The notes under the pieces were generated by a model, which had not been told where the DNA came from, ran no database searches, and saw only the letters and a list, made by a program, of their open reading frames with translations. Position numbers and translations under genes: made by a program. From assembly GCF_000420385.1 (NCBI RefSeq), contig NZ_ATUV01000001.1, positions 620,001 to 684,000 on the forward strand: a stretch of 64,000 nucleotides of DNA, written 5' to 3'. The DNA comes from Hippea alviniae EP5-r. Its GTDB lineage: Bacteria; Campylobacterota_A; Desulfurellia; Desulfurellales; Hippeaceae. Below are positions 26,197 through 37,110 of the stretch, piece after piece; position 1 is the stretch's first letter; every line of letters begins with the position of its first letter.

Positions 26197-27050
26197 CACA
26201 AACTCCTATCTGACTCAAATTTTCTTAACATTTTTATCTCATCTGCCCATATTGAATTATTTGGCGTTTCAAGAATCAAAGGAATATCGTCAAACCGCCT
26301 ATCTCTCATTAAAAGTTTAAAGGCGTCTATACCTATTTTACCCTTGCCTATGCTTTCGTGTCTATCAACCCTGCTGCCGAGTTCAACCTTAGAATCATTC
26401 AGATGAACACCTTTTAGCAACTCAAACCCAACTATCTCATCAAACTTCTCCCATGTTTTAAAAAAGCTCTCCTTATCTCTTATGTCGTATCCTGCAGCAA
26501 ACATATGGCATGTATCAATACAAACACCGATGCGTTTTTTATCTTTGACCGAATCGATTATATCCCTTAAATGCTCAAACCTATAGCCGATATGCGTTCC
26601 ATCACCTGCCGTATTTTCAATAACTATAATCACATCTTCCGTCTCTTCGATGATTCTGTTTATGTTTTTGGCAACAAGCTTGATGCACTCTATCTCTGAA
26701 ATTTTATTCAGATGAGCACCTGGATGAACATTTATCTTGTTCAGCGATAGCTCTTTCACTCTTAATACTTCATCTTTAAACGATTCGAACGACTTTTTAG
26801 CGTTCTCTTCAACAACACTGCCCAAGTTTATCAAATAACCCGCATGCGGCAGGATATATTTACTTTCAAAACCCAGCTCTTTGCAATTTTGTTTGAATTT
26901 CTCAACGGTATCTTTATCCAAAGGCTTCGCCTTCCACTGTCTCTGGTTTTTTACAAACAGAGCAAAGGCGTCTGCTCCTATCTGCTTTGCCCTAACTGGT
27001 GCGTTAAATACGCCACCTGAAGCACTAACATGAGCTCCTATATGTTTCAT
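26196..27050 (-). CDS. nfo: Endonuclease IV
   Basis: 284 residues, normal length. This is a zinc-dependent AP endonuclease that cuts DNA 5' to abasic sites in base-excision repair. Visible are IGAHVSASGGVFNAP, NINVHPGAHL-like KINVHPGAHLNK, VIVIENTAGDGTHIG, GVCIDTCHMFAAGYDIRD, VHLNDSKVELGSRVDRHESIGKG and a final LILETPN, giving the His/Glu/Asp trinuclear zinc ligands. It overlaps murJ by 4 nt. Confidence 0.97.
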   Translation of the reverse strand: MKHIGAHVSASGGVFNAPVRAKQIGADAFALFVKNQRQWKAKPLDKDTVEKFKQNCKELGFESKYILPHAGYLINLGSVVEENAKKSFESFKDEVLRVKELSLNKINVHPGAHLNKISEIECIKLVAKNINRIIEETEDVIIVIENTAGDGTHIGYRFEHLRDIIDSVKDKKRIGVCIDTCHMFAAGYDIRDKESFFKTWEKFDEIVGFELLKGVHLNDSKVELGSRVDRHESIGKGKIGIDAFKLLMRDRRFDDIPLILETPNNSIWADEIKMLRKFESDRSL

Positions 27051-28504
27051 ACTGTCTTCTCTTTTAAAAATCTCTTTATTCCATAAATCAAAAAAGCAAG
27101 GTAAACGGGAATTACGACAATAAAGCCAAACCTATACCCTGCTGCAATAATTGACAAGACAGCAAGCAGAACAAACTCAAGAGCAATAAACCTATCAATA
27201 ATCATTTTAAGCCTTATTCTGCCTATCTTCTTTGGTATGTAAAACAGCAAAGCAATACAGTTTATAAATCCTGTTATCGCCGTTGATATGGCAAGCCCAA
27301 CGAAACCAAGCCAAAAACCCAAACTTAATGATGAGATTATGGCTGCAATCGATGAGATAACAGATACCCTAAGTGGTGTCTTTGCATCTTTTAAAGAGTA
27401 AAACGCATTGTTCAAAATCTTCGAAAATGAGTAAAAGATAAAGCTAACCATCATGATTTTTAAGGCTAATGCTGTGTTTAGGGTGTCTGTGAGTGAAAAT
27501 TTACCGTGCATAAACAGAATTTCTATGATTTTGTCTGCAAACACGATAAAGTAAATCTCAACGCCTATGGACAAAAAGAGCATAAACTTGAGCAGAACTT
27601 CGACGGCAGATGGTATCTTCTCTTTCTCTATTTTTGATAAACTTGGCAGAGAGCTTTGGGTTATGGCTATAGAAAATACAGCAAACGGAAGTTGAAACAG
27701 TCTGTTTGCATAAAAAAGATAGGTAAAGCTGCCTGCCTGAAGAAAACTTGCAACGAATGAGTCCACCATTGACGAGATTTGAGATGCACTACTGCCTAAT
27801 GCCGTTAAGGTTGTTAAAGAGAATATCTCTTTTGTTGACTTTTCAAGTTTTAACGAGAATCTAAACGGCAACCTTAGGCTTAAAAAATCAATCAAAGAGA
27901 CTAAAACCTGCAAAACTCCACCAATCAAAACACCAACCACTAAAGCATAGGCAGGATTTTTAAACTTACCCAGAAGCAACAAAACAGCAGCTATTAAAGA
28001 GACATTTAAAAGTGCAGGTGCAAATGAAGGAATGGCAAAATGCTCATAGCTGTTTAGAATTCCCATAAGAAGGACATACAATCCGACAAAAAATAGATAG
28101 GGAAAAATAAGTTTAATAAGGCTGTTCATTGTTGATGAGTAAGGTGAGTTGATGTATCCACCTGCAAACAGAAGCATCAAAAGTTTTGAAGCCACAATAC
28201 CCAAAACGGTTATAATAAGAAGAACGACGCAGAAATAGAAGATAAGGTTAAAAATAGCCTTCGGTTTCTCTTTTTCTTCTATCTTTGATAAAACAGGAAC
28301 GACAGATGAGTTTATCGCTCCTTCGCCAAGAAACCTTCTTAACGAATTGGGTATTCTAAAGGCGATAAAAAACATGTCAGTATAAACGCTTGCACCAAGA
28401 TGAGAAGCGATAAGTAAATCCCGAACAAAGCCCAGTATTCTGCTTAAAAGCGTAAAAATGGATATGGTTTTTGAGTTTTTAAGCGTTTTTCTTAACGAGA
28501 ACAA
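27047..28504 (-). CDS. murJ: Lipid II flippase MurJ
   Basis: 485 residues with about 13-14 hydrophobic segments, family MviN/MurJ. It moves lipid II across the inner membrane for peptidoglycan synthesis. Family-typical stretches include ISIFTLLSRILGFVRDLLIASHLGAS, FFIAFRIPNSLRRFLGEGAINSSVVPVLS and PFAVFSIAITQSSLPSLSK. It overlaps rsmI by 26 nt and nfo by 4 nt. Confidence 0.95.
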   Translation of the reverse strand: MFSLRKTLKNSKTISIFTLLSRILGFVRDLLIASHLGASVYTDMFFIAFRIPNSLRRFLGEGAINSSVVPVLSKIEEKEKPKAIFNLIFYFCVVLLIITVLGIVASKLLMLLFAGGYINSPYSSTMNSLIKLIFPYLFFVGLYVLLMGILNSYEHFAIPSFAPALLNVSLIAAVLLLLGKFKNPAYALVVGVLIGGVLQVLVSLIDFLSLRLPFRFSLKLEKSTKEIFSLTTLTALGSSASQISSMVDSFVASFLQAGSFTYLFYANRLFQLPFAVFSIAITQSSLPSLSKIEKEKIPSAVEVLLKFMLFLSIGVEIYFIVFADKIIEILFMHGKFSLTDTLNTALALKIMMVSFIFYSFSKILNNAFYSLKDAKTPLRVSVISSIAAIISSLSLGFWLGFVGLAISTAITGFINCIALLFYIPKKIGRIRLKMIIDRFIALEFVLLAVLSIIAAGYRFGFIVVIPVYLAFLIYGIKRFLKEKTV

Positions 28505-29156
28505 CGAATTCGCCCTTTATGGACGGCCTTTTTGAGAGAATGTCAATAACTTCGCTTACTGTTCCAACCAAAAACTCTTCGTGTATCTTTGTCAGCTCTC
28601 GTGCAACGACAACTTCCCTTTCGCCCAATGCTTCCTTAACATCAACTAAAGCCTTCAAAACCCTGTTTGGAGACTCATAAAACACTATCGTCGCATCTAT
28701 ATCTGCTTCCTGCAAAGCTTTTCTTCTTTTGGGTGATGTCTTTGGTAAAAATCCCAAAAAGACAAACCTATCCGTTGGAAGGCCGCTTGCACTTAGAGCG
28801 GTTATTACGGCACTTACTCCGGGAATTGGGACAACTTCAAGTCCATTATCCCTAAACGCTTTAACAATCCTGTATCCCGGGTCTGAAATTGTGGGCGTTC
28901 CTGCATCTGTAATCAAAGCTATGTTTTGCCCATTTTTTGCATCCGTAATTGCCTGATTGATGATTTTTTCAACATAGTAATCGTCGTTGTATTTTATAAG
29001 CCTTGTGTCTATTGAATATTTCTCAAACAACCTGCGAGAGTGGTTTGGAGCTTCAGCAAGCACATAATCAACACTCTTTAAAACTTCAACGGCTCGATAG
29101 GTTATATCGGCAAGATTGCCTATTGGTGTTGCAACAACAAACAGCTTGCCACTCAT
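28479..29156 (-). CDS. rsmI: 16S rRNA (cytidine1402-2'-O)-methyltransferase RsmI
   Basis: 225 residues, somewhat short but complete for the tetrapyrrole-methylase-fold core. Motifs are VVATPIGNLADITYRAVEVLK, EAPNHSRRLFEKY, ALITDAGTPTISDPGYRIV and PGVSAVITALSASGLPTDRFVFLGFLP. It 2'-O-methylates C1402 of 16S rRNA. The C-terminal extension of longer homologues (about 280 residues) is absent. It overlaps thyX by 4 nt. Confidence 0.95.
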   Translation of the reverse strand: MSGKLFVVATPIGNLADITYRAVEVLKSVDYVLAEAPNHSRRLFEKYSIDTRLIKYNDDYYVEKIINQAITDAKNGQNIALITDAGTPTISDPGYRIVKAFRDNGLEVVPIPGVSAVITALSASGLPTDRFVFLGFLPKTSPKRRKALQEADIDATIVFYESPNRVLKALVDVKEALGEREVVVARELTKIHEEFLVGTVSEVIDILSKRPSIKGEFVVLVKKNA

Positions 29157-29827
29157 AGATTCCTAAAATACTCCCTTATTGCGGGTATATCTGGACAGGG
29201 TTTCTCTTCTGGACACCTGCCCCACATACAGGTTGGGCCTGCATTCTCAAATATTATCGGTGCCTTGCTCTTTGCCAGCTTTAGCATCTCGATTGCAGCT
29301 TCTCTTATCTCCCACTGAGCCCTTACGCAGCACCTTAAGGAGAAGAAGTGTAAAAGCTCCCGTGCGTTCATTGTTATGACGATGTTTGACACGACTGCCT
29401 GCGGAATTACAAAGCGGGCATCTTCCTTTTTTATGCCAAGTTCTATCAGCTTCTCATACAACTCAATTGAGTTTTTAAGGTGTTTTTCGAATAGCTCTTT
29501 TGCTTCTCTGTTCTCTTCTATTGACGGCGGAGCTGCAAAGCTGTCTGGTTTGATTTTTGTGTATCTGTGGCTCTGTTGAGAGTAGCTTGCAATTCTGTGT
29601 CTTACAAGCTGGTGGGTTGCAACCCTGCTTATGCCTTCTATCAAAAAGGTAAAGTTCACATGCTCTAAAACCGAGTGGTGTCCTGATTTTATAACCCTTC
29701 TTAAGATTTTTCTTATCTCTTCATCGTCAAGCTTTAAGGAGTGCGGATTAGAAGAATAACAGACCCTTGCAGCAAAGGCTGCTGTTCTGTCTGGGCCTGG
29801 TGTATATTCAATTAAACTCACTCTCAT
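29153..29827 (-). CDS. thyX: Flavin-dependent thymidylate synthase
   Basis: 224 residues. The ThyX signature RHRx7S is present (RHRIASYSQQSHRY). The enzyme makes dTMP with FAD and methylenetetrahydrofolate without consuming the folate ring as reductant. Start 29827 follows GGAGAGAAAT and lies inside trmFO (20 nt overlap); the frame is open to 29863. A conserved-looking C-terminal CMWGRCPEEKPC adds a cysteine group. ThyX next to TrmFO, another FAD/folate methylase, is a meaningful pairing because both draw on the same methylene-folate pool. Confidence 0.95.
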   Translation of the reverse strand: MRVSLIEYTPGPDRTAAFAARVCYSSNPHSLKLDDEEIRKILRRVIKSGHHSVLEHVNFTFLIEGISRVATHQLVRHRIASYSQQSHRYTKIKPDSFAAPPSIEENREAKELFEKHLKNSIELYEKLIELGIKKEDARFVIPQAVVSNIVITMNARELLHFFSLRCCVRAQWEIREAAIEMLKLAKSKAPIIFENAGPTCMWGRCPEEKPCPDIPAIREYFRNL

Positions 29828-31106
29828 ATTTCTCTCTCCATCGCTTTGTGTTTTCAAGTGCAATTTTAGCCTGCAGTTCCCTTTTCATCTTTTTGTTCTT
29901 CACTTTACCAACTTCTATGAATCCGAAATTTTCGCTTATTGGCTGAAACTCTCCTTCCTTTGATGTGATGTATCGTATAAGGTCACCAAACATCGTATTT
30001 TCGGGTGGCTCTAACATTTTGTTCTTCTTTAATTTAAGTGCAATGTTCATGCCAACATATATGCCGCTTACGGCAGATGCCATATACCCTTCGACACCTG
30101 TTATCTGCCCAACAAAGAAGACATTGGATTTTTTCTTTGACTGAAGAAAAACATTCAAAAGTTTTGGTGAATCGATGAATGTATTTCTGTGAAGACTGCC
30201 CAACTTTGCAAATTCGACATTTTTAAGTGCCGGAATAAGTCTGAAGATACGCTTCTGCTCTGGGTATGTTAGCTTAGTCTGAAAGCCAACCAAAGATAGA
30301 AGTGTGCCTTCTTTATTCTCTTTTCTCAGCTGAACGACTGCAAACGGTGTTTTGCCTTCATATTTCAAACCAACGGGTTTTAATGGGCCGAAAAGTAAAG
30401 TTTGCTTGCCTCTTTCTGCTAACTCTTCAATCGGCAGGCATGCTTCAAAGTAATTCTTCTCAAACTCCTTTGGTTCAACTTTTTCAGCCTTCAAAAGCTC
30501 ATCATAAAACCTGTTATACTCATCTTCCGTAAGCACACAATTGAAGTAATCTTTATCTGAAGAGTACCTTGAGCCCCAAAACCCTTTTGAAAAATCGACA
30601 GTGTCGGCATACACAATCGGCGCTATCGCATCGTAAAAATAAAGCATCTCATCACCGATTATCTCTTCTTTTAAATATTCAACAAGTTCACTATCGCACA
30701 GTGGTCCACAAGCCACTATCCAGATATTATTATCGTCCAGCTCTGTAATTTTCTCTCTTATAAGTGTAATGTTTGGCTCTTCTTCTGCCCACTTTGTGAT
30801 TAAAGCCGAAAACTTCTCTCTATCAACAGCCAATGCACCGCCTGCTTCAACTCTAACCTGTTCGGCAGCTTTCAGCAAAACCGAATCGAGTATTTTCATC
30901 TCTTCTTTTAGAATACCGCTTGCCGTCGTTAACTTCACACTGCCAAAGGAGTTTGAGCAGACTATCTCTGCTAATCTGTCTGTTTTATGCACTTCGCTAA
31001 AATGCTTTGGCTTCATTTCGAATAGATTTACGTTATATCCCCTTCTTGCTATGGCAAAAGCAGTTTCTATACCTGAAAGCCCTGCACCAACTATGTTTAC
31101 TTTCAT
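29808..31106 (-). CDS. trmFO: Methylenetetrahydrofolate-tRNA-(uracil-5-)-methyltransferase TrmFO
   Basis: 432 residues. The dinucleotide fold at the start (VNIVGAGLSGIETAFAIARRGYNVNLFEMKP) is followed by the TrmFO-specific CSNSFGS, WIVACGPLCDSELVEYL, AIAPIVYADTVDFSKGFWGSRY, and FVGQITGVEGYMASAVSGI. It forms ribothymidine at position 54 of tRNAs using FAD and methylene-folate. It lies 5 nt after ftsB in the same direction. Confidence 0.97.
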   Translation of the reverse strand: MKVNIVGAGLSGIETAFAIARRGYNVNLFEMKPKHFSEVHKTDRLAEIVCSNSFGSVKLTTASGILKEEMKILDSVLLKAAEQVRVEAGGALAVDREKFSALITKWAEEEPNITLIREKITELDDNNIWIVACGPLCDSELVEYLKEEIIGDEMLYFYDAIAPIVYADTVDFSKGFWGSRYSSDKDYFNCVLTEDEYNRFYDELLKAEKVEPKEFEKNYFEACLPIEELAERGKQTLLFGPLKPVGLKYEGKTPFAVVQLRKENKEGTLLSLVGFQTKLTYPEQKRIFRLIPALKNVEFAKLGSLHRNTFIDSPKLLNVFLQSKKKSNVFFVGQITGVEGYMASAVSGIYVGMNIALKLKKNKMLEPPENTMFGDLIRYITSKEGEFQPISENFGFIEVGKVKNKKMKRELQAKIALENTKRWREKYESEFN

Positions 31107-31111
31107 ACTGA

Positions 31112-32651
<1,540 letters not shown>

Positions 32652-32664
32652 TCACCTCCAATAT

Positions 32665-33576
32665 TTATGGCGTAAATACACTTTCAACAAAGTCTCTTGC
32701 GTTGAATGCCCTTAGGTCTTCTAACTGTTCGCCGATTCCAATGTATCTTATCGGAATTTTGAACTCTTCGCTTATTGCAACGATTATTCCGCCTTTGGCT
32801 GTGCCATCCATCTTTGTTAGAACAATACCCGTTATTCCCAATGCTTTATTAAACTCCCTTGCCTGATTTATGGCATTTTGGCCAATTGTTGCATCAAGAA
32901 CAAGAAGCGTCTCGTGTGGTGCTTCTGGGTATGCCTTTTGAATCGCCTTTTTTATCTTTATCACTTCGTTCATCAGGTTTTTTTGCGTGTGCAGTCTGCC
33001 TGCTGTATCGACAAATATAACATCAACATCCCTTGCTATACCGCTTGATACACCATCGTATGCAACGGCTGCAGGGTCTGCTCCTTCTTCCTGTTTAACA
33101 ATCAGAGCGCCGCTTCTTTTTGCCCACTCTTCAAGCTGTTCTATGGCTGCTGCCCTGAATGTATCTGCAGCAACGAGCATCACCCTTTTGCCTTTATCTG
33201 TATTTAAACTTGCAAGTTTGCCTATGGTTGTTGTTTTACCAGAACCATTTATTCCAACAACCAAAACAACAAACTTTTTATGCCTTATCTCGAGTGGTTT
33301 TTCCACCTGCTTCAGCACATTTAGTATCACTTCCCTGATTTTTAGCTCAACATCGTGTCTTGTCTTAATCTCCTTTGAATCAATACCTTCTTCGATTGCT
33401 TCCATGATTTTCATTGTTGTCTTTACACCAAAGTCAGACTCTATCAAAAGCTCTTCAATAAAATCCAAATACTCCTGCGTTATCGGTTCATCTTTTTTAG
33501 ACTCTTCGTGTATCTTCTCTGTAAAACTCTTCTTTGTTTTAAAAAGCTTATCTGAGATGGACTTCAAAAATCCCAT
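32665..33576 (-). CDS. ftsY: Signal recognition particle receptor FtsY
   Basis: 303 residues comprising the N and G domains only; the acidic A domain of E. coli FtsY is absent, as in many bacteria. GTPase motifs are GINGSGKTTTIGKLA (P-loop), DTFRAAAIEQLEEWAKR, VDTAGRLHTQKNLM and TKMDGTAKGG. It delivers ribosome-SRP complexes to the SecYEG translocon at the membrane. It lies between an enoyl-CoA hydratase homologue and eno with gaps of 4 and 16 nt. Confidence 0.97.
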   Translation of the reverse strand: MGFLKSISDKLFKTKKSFTEKIHEESKKDEPITQEYLDFIEELLIESDFGVKTTMKIMEAIEEGIDSKEIKTRHDVELKIREVILNVLKQVEKPLEIRHKKFVVLVVGINGSGKTTTIGKLASLNTDKGKRVMLVAADTFRAAAIEQLEEWAKRSGALIVKQEEGADPAAVAYDGVSSGIARDVDVIFVDTAGRLHTQKNLMNEVIKIKKAIQKAYPEAPHETLLVLDATIGQNAINQAREFNKALGITGIVLTKMDGTAKGGIIVAISEEFKIPIRYIGIGEQLEDLRAFNARDFVESVFTP

Positions 33577-33580
33577 TTGA

Positions 33581-34336
33581 CTATCCCCTGTTTAAAAATT
33601 TTTCCATCTGCTTTTCTCTCTTTCCAAACATCCAGCTTGCAGAAAACAGCTCCCTCTCAAGTCTCATAGCTGACTCTCTATCAAGCAAAGCAGACTCTTT
33701 GGCGAGTTTTTTAATCTGTTTTAACAGCTTCACATCGTCATCTTTTAGTTTATAACAGAACTCAAACACTTTATCCATCAAAATACTCTTATCGTAAATC
33801 TCATTCACAAGCCCTATATCTTTGGCTCTTTTTGCATCTATTTTGTCTGCAGAGAGAAGAATCTCAAGCGCTTTTGAGTATCCAAGCAGCTTAACGAGTC
33901 TGTATGTGCCGCCCCACCCTGTCGTAACGCCCATATTCTTCTCTTTAAACTGAATGTAAATATCGCTTCTTGCAAACCTTATGTCAAAGGCAAGCACAAT
34001 CTCTGCTCCGCCACCGATAGCAGAACCGTTTATCGCACATACTGTCGGATACTTTAAATCTTCAAACCTGTTTAGAATGTTGTGCATTCTAAATGCCATC
34101 TTAAAGGCATCTTCATGGCTTTTCAATGTTATAAAGTATGAGATATCACCACCTGCAGCAAATACATTCTCACCAGCAGACCTAACAACCAATACCTTCA
34201 TGTTCTCTTTTTCTGCAAAATCTAAGAACTCTTCCAAGTCTCTCATATAATCCTGATTGATTGAGTTGTGTTTGTCTGCCCTATTTAGCGTTAAAACACC
34301 TATCTCGTCGCTTTTTTCAAATTTTACATAACTCAT
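33581..34336 (-). CDS. Enoyl-CoA hydratase/isomerase family protein
   Basis: 251 residues, crotonase superfamily. The oxyanion-hole segments are FAAGGDISYF and INGSAIGGGAEIVLAFDIRFA. In true hydratases two glutamates follow; here E in GGGAEI and the KNMGVTTGWGGTYRLVKLLG segment (with T or G where the second Glu normally lies) suggest a different member, such as an isomerase, decarboxylase or hydrolase, so substrate is unclear. The ATG at 34336 is used; a TTG two codons earlier overlaps the mtnA stop. Its place between mtnA and ftsY gives no functional clue. Confidence 0.85.
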   Translation of the reverse strand: MSYVKFEKSDEIGVLTLNRADKHNSINQDYMRDLEEFLDFAEKENMKVLVVRSAGENVFAAGGDISYFITLKSHEDAFKMAFRMHNILNRFEDLKYPTVCAINGSAIGGGAEIVLAFDIRFARSDIYIQFKEKNMGVTTGWGGTYRLVKLLGYSKALEILLSADKIDAKRAKDIGLVNEIYDKSILMDKVFEFCYKLKDDDVKLLKQIKKLAKESALLDRESAMRLERELFSASWMFGKREKQMEKFLNRG

Positions 34337-34338
34337 TT

Positions 34339-35358
34339 TCAAAACTCATAAGGATACTGATAAACGCCTTTTTCTGTGATGATTGCGTCAATTAGATTGG
34401 CGTCTGTTAAATCGAATGAAAAATTCAAGGCATCAGACTCCTTTGGTGCGACTTGAATGCCTGCTATCTTTAGCACTTCATCCTTTGAGCGCTCTTCAAC
34501 GGGTATCTCATTTAAACTTTCAATGTTTCTGTCTATTGTTGACTCTGGTGCTGCAACGACGAATGTTATACCATGCCTTTTGCTCATCGCTGCCAAACAG
34601 TATGTCCCGATTTTATTTGCCGTATCGCCGTTTCTTGCAATTCTATCTGCACCCACAATCACAGCATCAACAAGCCCTTTTCTGAATAGCATACCGCAGG
34701 AGTTATCCGTTATGATTTTGTAAGGTATGCCTTCTTCTTTTAGTTCAAATGCCGTCAATCTTGCTCCCTGAAGATAAGGCCTTGTCTCATCAACATAGAC
34801 TATCTCAATCTCTCCATTTTTAAACATTGTCTTTATGATGCCTAAGGCTGTGCCTATGCCACCTGTTGCCAATGTTCCCGTATTGCAGTGCGTTAAAATC
34901 CTTTTTTTGCCTTTTAAAAATCCTGCTCCAAACTCGCCAATTGCTCTATCCTGAGCTTTCTGTTCTTCCCACAGATTGAAACCGCACGCCCTTGTTTTTT
35001 TGATAAGCTTCTCCAAAGGCAAAAGTTCGAAAAACTCATCTATCGTCTTTTTCACATAATCCAAAGCAAAAAAGAGATTTACAGCCGTTGGTCTTGTTTT
35101 TGATAAACACTTAATTGATTTGTTTAGTTTATTTAAAAATTCGTCTTTGCTTTCTGCATCTCTTATTCCCAAATATACGCCAAAAGCCGCCGTTATGCCT
35201 ATTAATGGTGCCCCCCTTACGACCATCTCCTTTATAGCTTTGCATACATCTTCAACCGTATCAACCCTTAGGTAAAGCTTCTCGCTGGGCAGTTTTCTCT
35301 GATCGAGCAGAAAGAACTCATCGCTATCCTTCACAACTATTGGACTATAACCATCCAT
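34339..35358 (-). CDS. mtnA: S-methyl-5-thioribose-1-phosphate isomerase
   Basis: 339 residues. It converts methylthioribose 1-phosphate to methylthioribulose 1-phosphate in methionine salvage. Family marks include VVRGAPLIGITAAFGVYL, RPTAVNLFFAL, ILTHCNTGTLATGGIGTALG (with the catalytic Cys), VDETRPYLQGARLTAFEL and GADRIARNGDTANKIGTY (with the catalytic Asp). It overlaps the SDR gene by 14 nt. In archaea-like organisms MtnA homologues may be aliphatic-nitrile or ribose-1,5-bisphosphate isomerases, but the motif set fits MtnA. Confidence 0.94.
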   Translation of the reverse strand: MDGYSPIVVKDSDEFFLLDQRKLPSEKLYLRVDTVEDVCKAIKEMVVRGAPLIGITAAFGVYLGIRDAESKDEFLNKLNKSIKCLSKTRPTAVNLFFALDYVKKTIDEFFELLPLEKLIKKTRACGFNLWEEQKAQDRAIGEFGAGFLKGKKRILTHCNTGTLATGGIGTALGIIKTMFKNGEIEIVYVDETRPYLQGARLTAFELKEEGIPYKIITDNSCGMLFRKGLVDAVIVGADRIARNGDTANKIGTYCLAAMSKRHGITFVVAAPESTIDRNIESLNEIPVEERSKDEVLKIAGIQVAPKESDALNFSFDLTDANLIDAIITEKGVYQYPYEF

Positions 35359-36253
35359 GCTCTTTATACCACCTTGCAGTGATTTTAAAGCCTTCTTCTA
35401 TCTCAACAGAAGGTTTAAATTTTGTCCTTTCAAAAAGCTTATCGTTGTTGCAAGTCCACGCTTTGGGTCTTATCTCTCGTATCTTGTCTTTGCTAAATAC
35501 CTTTGACTCAAACTTCAAAAGAGAAAATACGCCTATGAAAGCATCCGGTATAGGTATCTCAATACCGCTTTTTGAGACGGCATTAAACAGAGCCCTGTTT
35601 ATTCTATCTGTTTTAGCTTTTGAACCGCTGATATAGAAGATTTCAGGTCTGCTTGTCTCTAAGTTTAAAAGCTTTTCTATTGCTTTAACAAAATCATCTA
35701 TAAAAACAAAGCTATACCTTCTGTTTAGTTTTGGCAGAATTCCCCTTTTTGCCATCCTAAACAGTTCAAAGCAGCCCTTATCGTAAGGTCCATAGATTAT
35801 TGGCGGTCTTATGATTTTAAGATTTCCATTATAACAACGATGTATAAACTCAAGTTCGCCAAGTCTCTTTGAGCACCCGTAATGAGAGACGGGATTTTGA
35901 AATCCATCAGGCCCCCTTGCTGCAAGTGAAGAGATATAGACGATATTGTTTATGCCGTTTTCTATACATGCTTGGGCAATATTTCTGCTTCCAATTCTGT
36001 TTGTTAAATACAGCTTTTCTAAGTTTGACGCATTTATCAGTCCGCCTATATGAACAACAGCATCAACGCCCTTTATCGCCCTATCGATGGACTCTTTATC
36101 AACTATATCACCTATTGTTATCTCAACATCACCGTTTAGGACTTTCGCTTTACTTTTATCTCTTAAAAAGGCAACAACTTCATGCTTCTTTTTCAAGTAA
36201 TTGACGGCATTTATGCCCACAAAACCCGTTGCACCTGTCAAAAGTATCTTCAT
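35345..36253 (-). CDS. NAD(P)-dependent epimerase/dehydratase (extended SDR)
   Basis: 302 residues with a Rossmann start KILLTGATGFVGINAVNYLKK, the SDR active-site pair in SHYGCSKRLGE (YxxxK) and RPPIIYGPYDKG. Family members modify nucleotide sugars, or act as ketoreductases or isoprenoid-chain reductases; the substrate is not evident. It overlaps mtnA (14 nt) and the HDOD gene (4 nt). Confidence 0.85.
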   Translation of the reverse strand: MKILLTGATGFVGINAVNYLKKKHEVVAFLRDKSKAKVLNGDVEITIGDIVDKESIDRAIKGVDAVVHIGGLINASNLEKLYLTNRIGSRNIAQACIENGINNIVYISSLAARGPDGFQNPVSHYGCSKRLGELEFIHRCYNGNLKIIRPPIIYGPYDKGCFELFRMAKRGILPKLNRRYSFVFIDDFVKAIEKLLNLETSRPEIFYISGSKAKTDRINRALFNAVSKSGIEIPIPDAFIGVFSLLKFESKVFSKDKIREIRPKAWTCNNDKLFERTKFKPSVEIEEGFKITARWYKEHGWL

Positions 36254-37110
36254 ACGCCTTCTTCCATTGTTGATGCGAGAATCTCGAACTTTCTTTCTAT
36301 CTCATCGGTCAAACCACTGAGATGCTCTTCTTCAAAACCTATAACTTTAGCAGACGATAAGCCTAAAACTATGCTCTCATCGTCAATCTTATACTTTTTC
36401 CCTATTCCGAGAAGGTTGTTAACGATAAAATCAGAGAAATTAACCAAAGCCGCCTTTTTTAGAAAATCGCTTGTCTTTTTAAGTGAGAAGTTTAGATGAT
36501 GAAAAGAGACAGCGTCAATTATCTCCTGGTCGAAATTCCACTCCTGAAGTATATAACCACCAACATCGGCATGATTGTATCCGTATTTCTCTTCTTCCAA
36601 CAGCCTTATATCTTCGCCATCTTCGTATGATTTTTTTAATATCTCCATGTAATCTGTAAGCTCACTCTTCTTAAAAACGATTTTTCCTATATCGTGAAGA
36701 AGGCCTGAGATATAAGCAACACCATCTTCAGTAATCTTTACCCTTTCGTTCACAACAGACGAACCCACAGCCACAGCAAGCGAATGCTCCCACAAAATCT
36801 TATCAAACTCATCACTAACCTTAAAGGCGTTTTTGGCAGATATCATAATTACAATCTTTTTCACTTCTTCAAAACCAATTAATGTTATAGCATCAGAAAG
36901 CGTCTTAACCTTGCCGGGAAAATTGTAAAATGCCGAGTTTGACACCTTTAAGATATAAGCTGCAAGAATTGGGTCAAGTGATACAATTTTAGCCAAATGA
37001 TAGGCGCTCAAATCATCTTCTTCAAAAAGACGCAAAATTCTCATAGCAACCTTTGGAAAGGTTAGCTTATCCTTGACGCTATCAACCAAATCCTTTATTG
37101 AAACCTTCAT
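36250..37110 (-). CDS. HDOD-domain signalling protein
   Basis: 286 residues of the HDOD family, an HD-like fold lacking most catalytic residues. Features include FPKVAMRILRLFEEDDLSAYHLAKIVSLDPILAAYILKVSNSAFY and VAYISGLLHDIGKIVFKK followed by YNHADVGGYILQEWNFDQEIIDAVSFHH. Unusually for HDOD, an HD pair (LLHDIGK) and later His residues are present, so metal-dependent activity cannot be ruled out. Members regulate signalling and gene expression. It overlaps aroK and the SDR gene by 4 nt each. Confidence 0.88.
   Translation of the reverse strand: MKVSIKDLVDSVKDKLTFPKVAMRILRLFEEDDLSAYHLAKIVSLDPILAAYILKVSNSAFYNFPGKVKTLSDAITLIGFEEVKKIVIMISAKNAFKVSDEFDKILWEHSLAVAVGSSVVNERVKITEDGVAYISGLLHDIGKIVFKKSELTDYMEILKKSYEDGEDIRLLEEEKYGYNHADVGGYILQEWNFDQEIIDAVSFHHLNFSLKKTSDFLKKAALVNFSDFIVNNLLGIGKKYKIDDESIVLGLSSAKVIGFEEEHLSGLTDEIERKFEILASTMEEGV

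Noticed and set aside
32987-33580. A 197-codon forward open frame opposite ftsY
   Set aside because: Antisense shadow; low-complexity Ser/Leu composition, and ftsY motifs are unmistakable.
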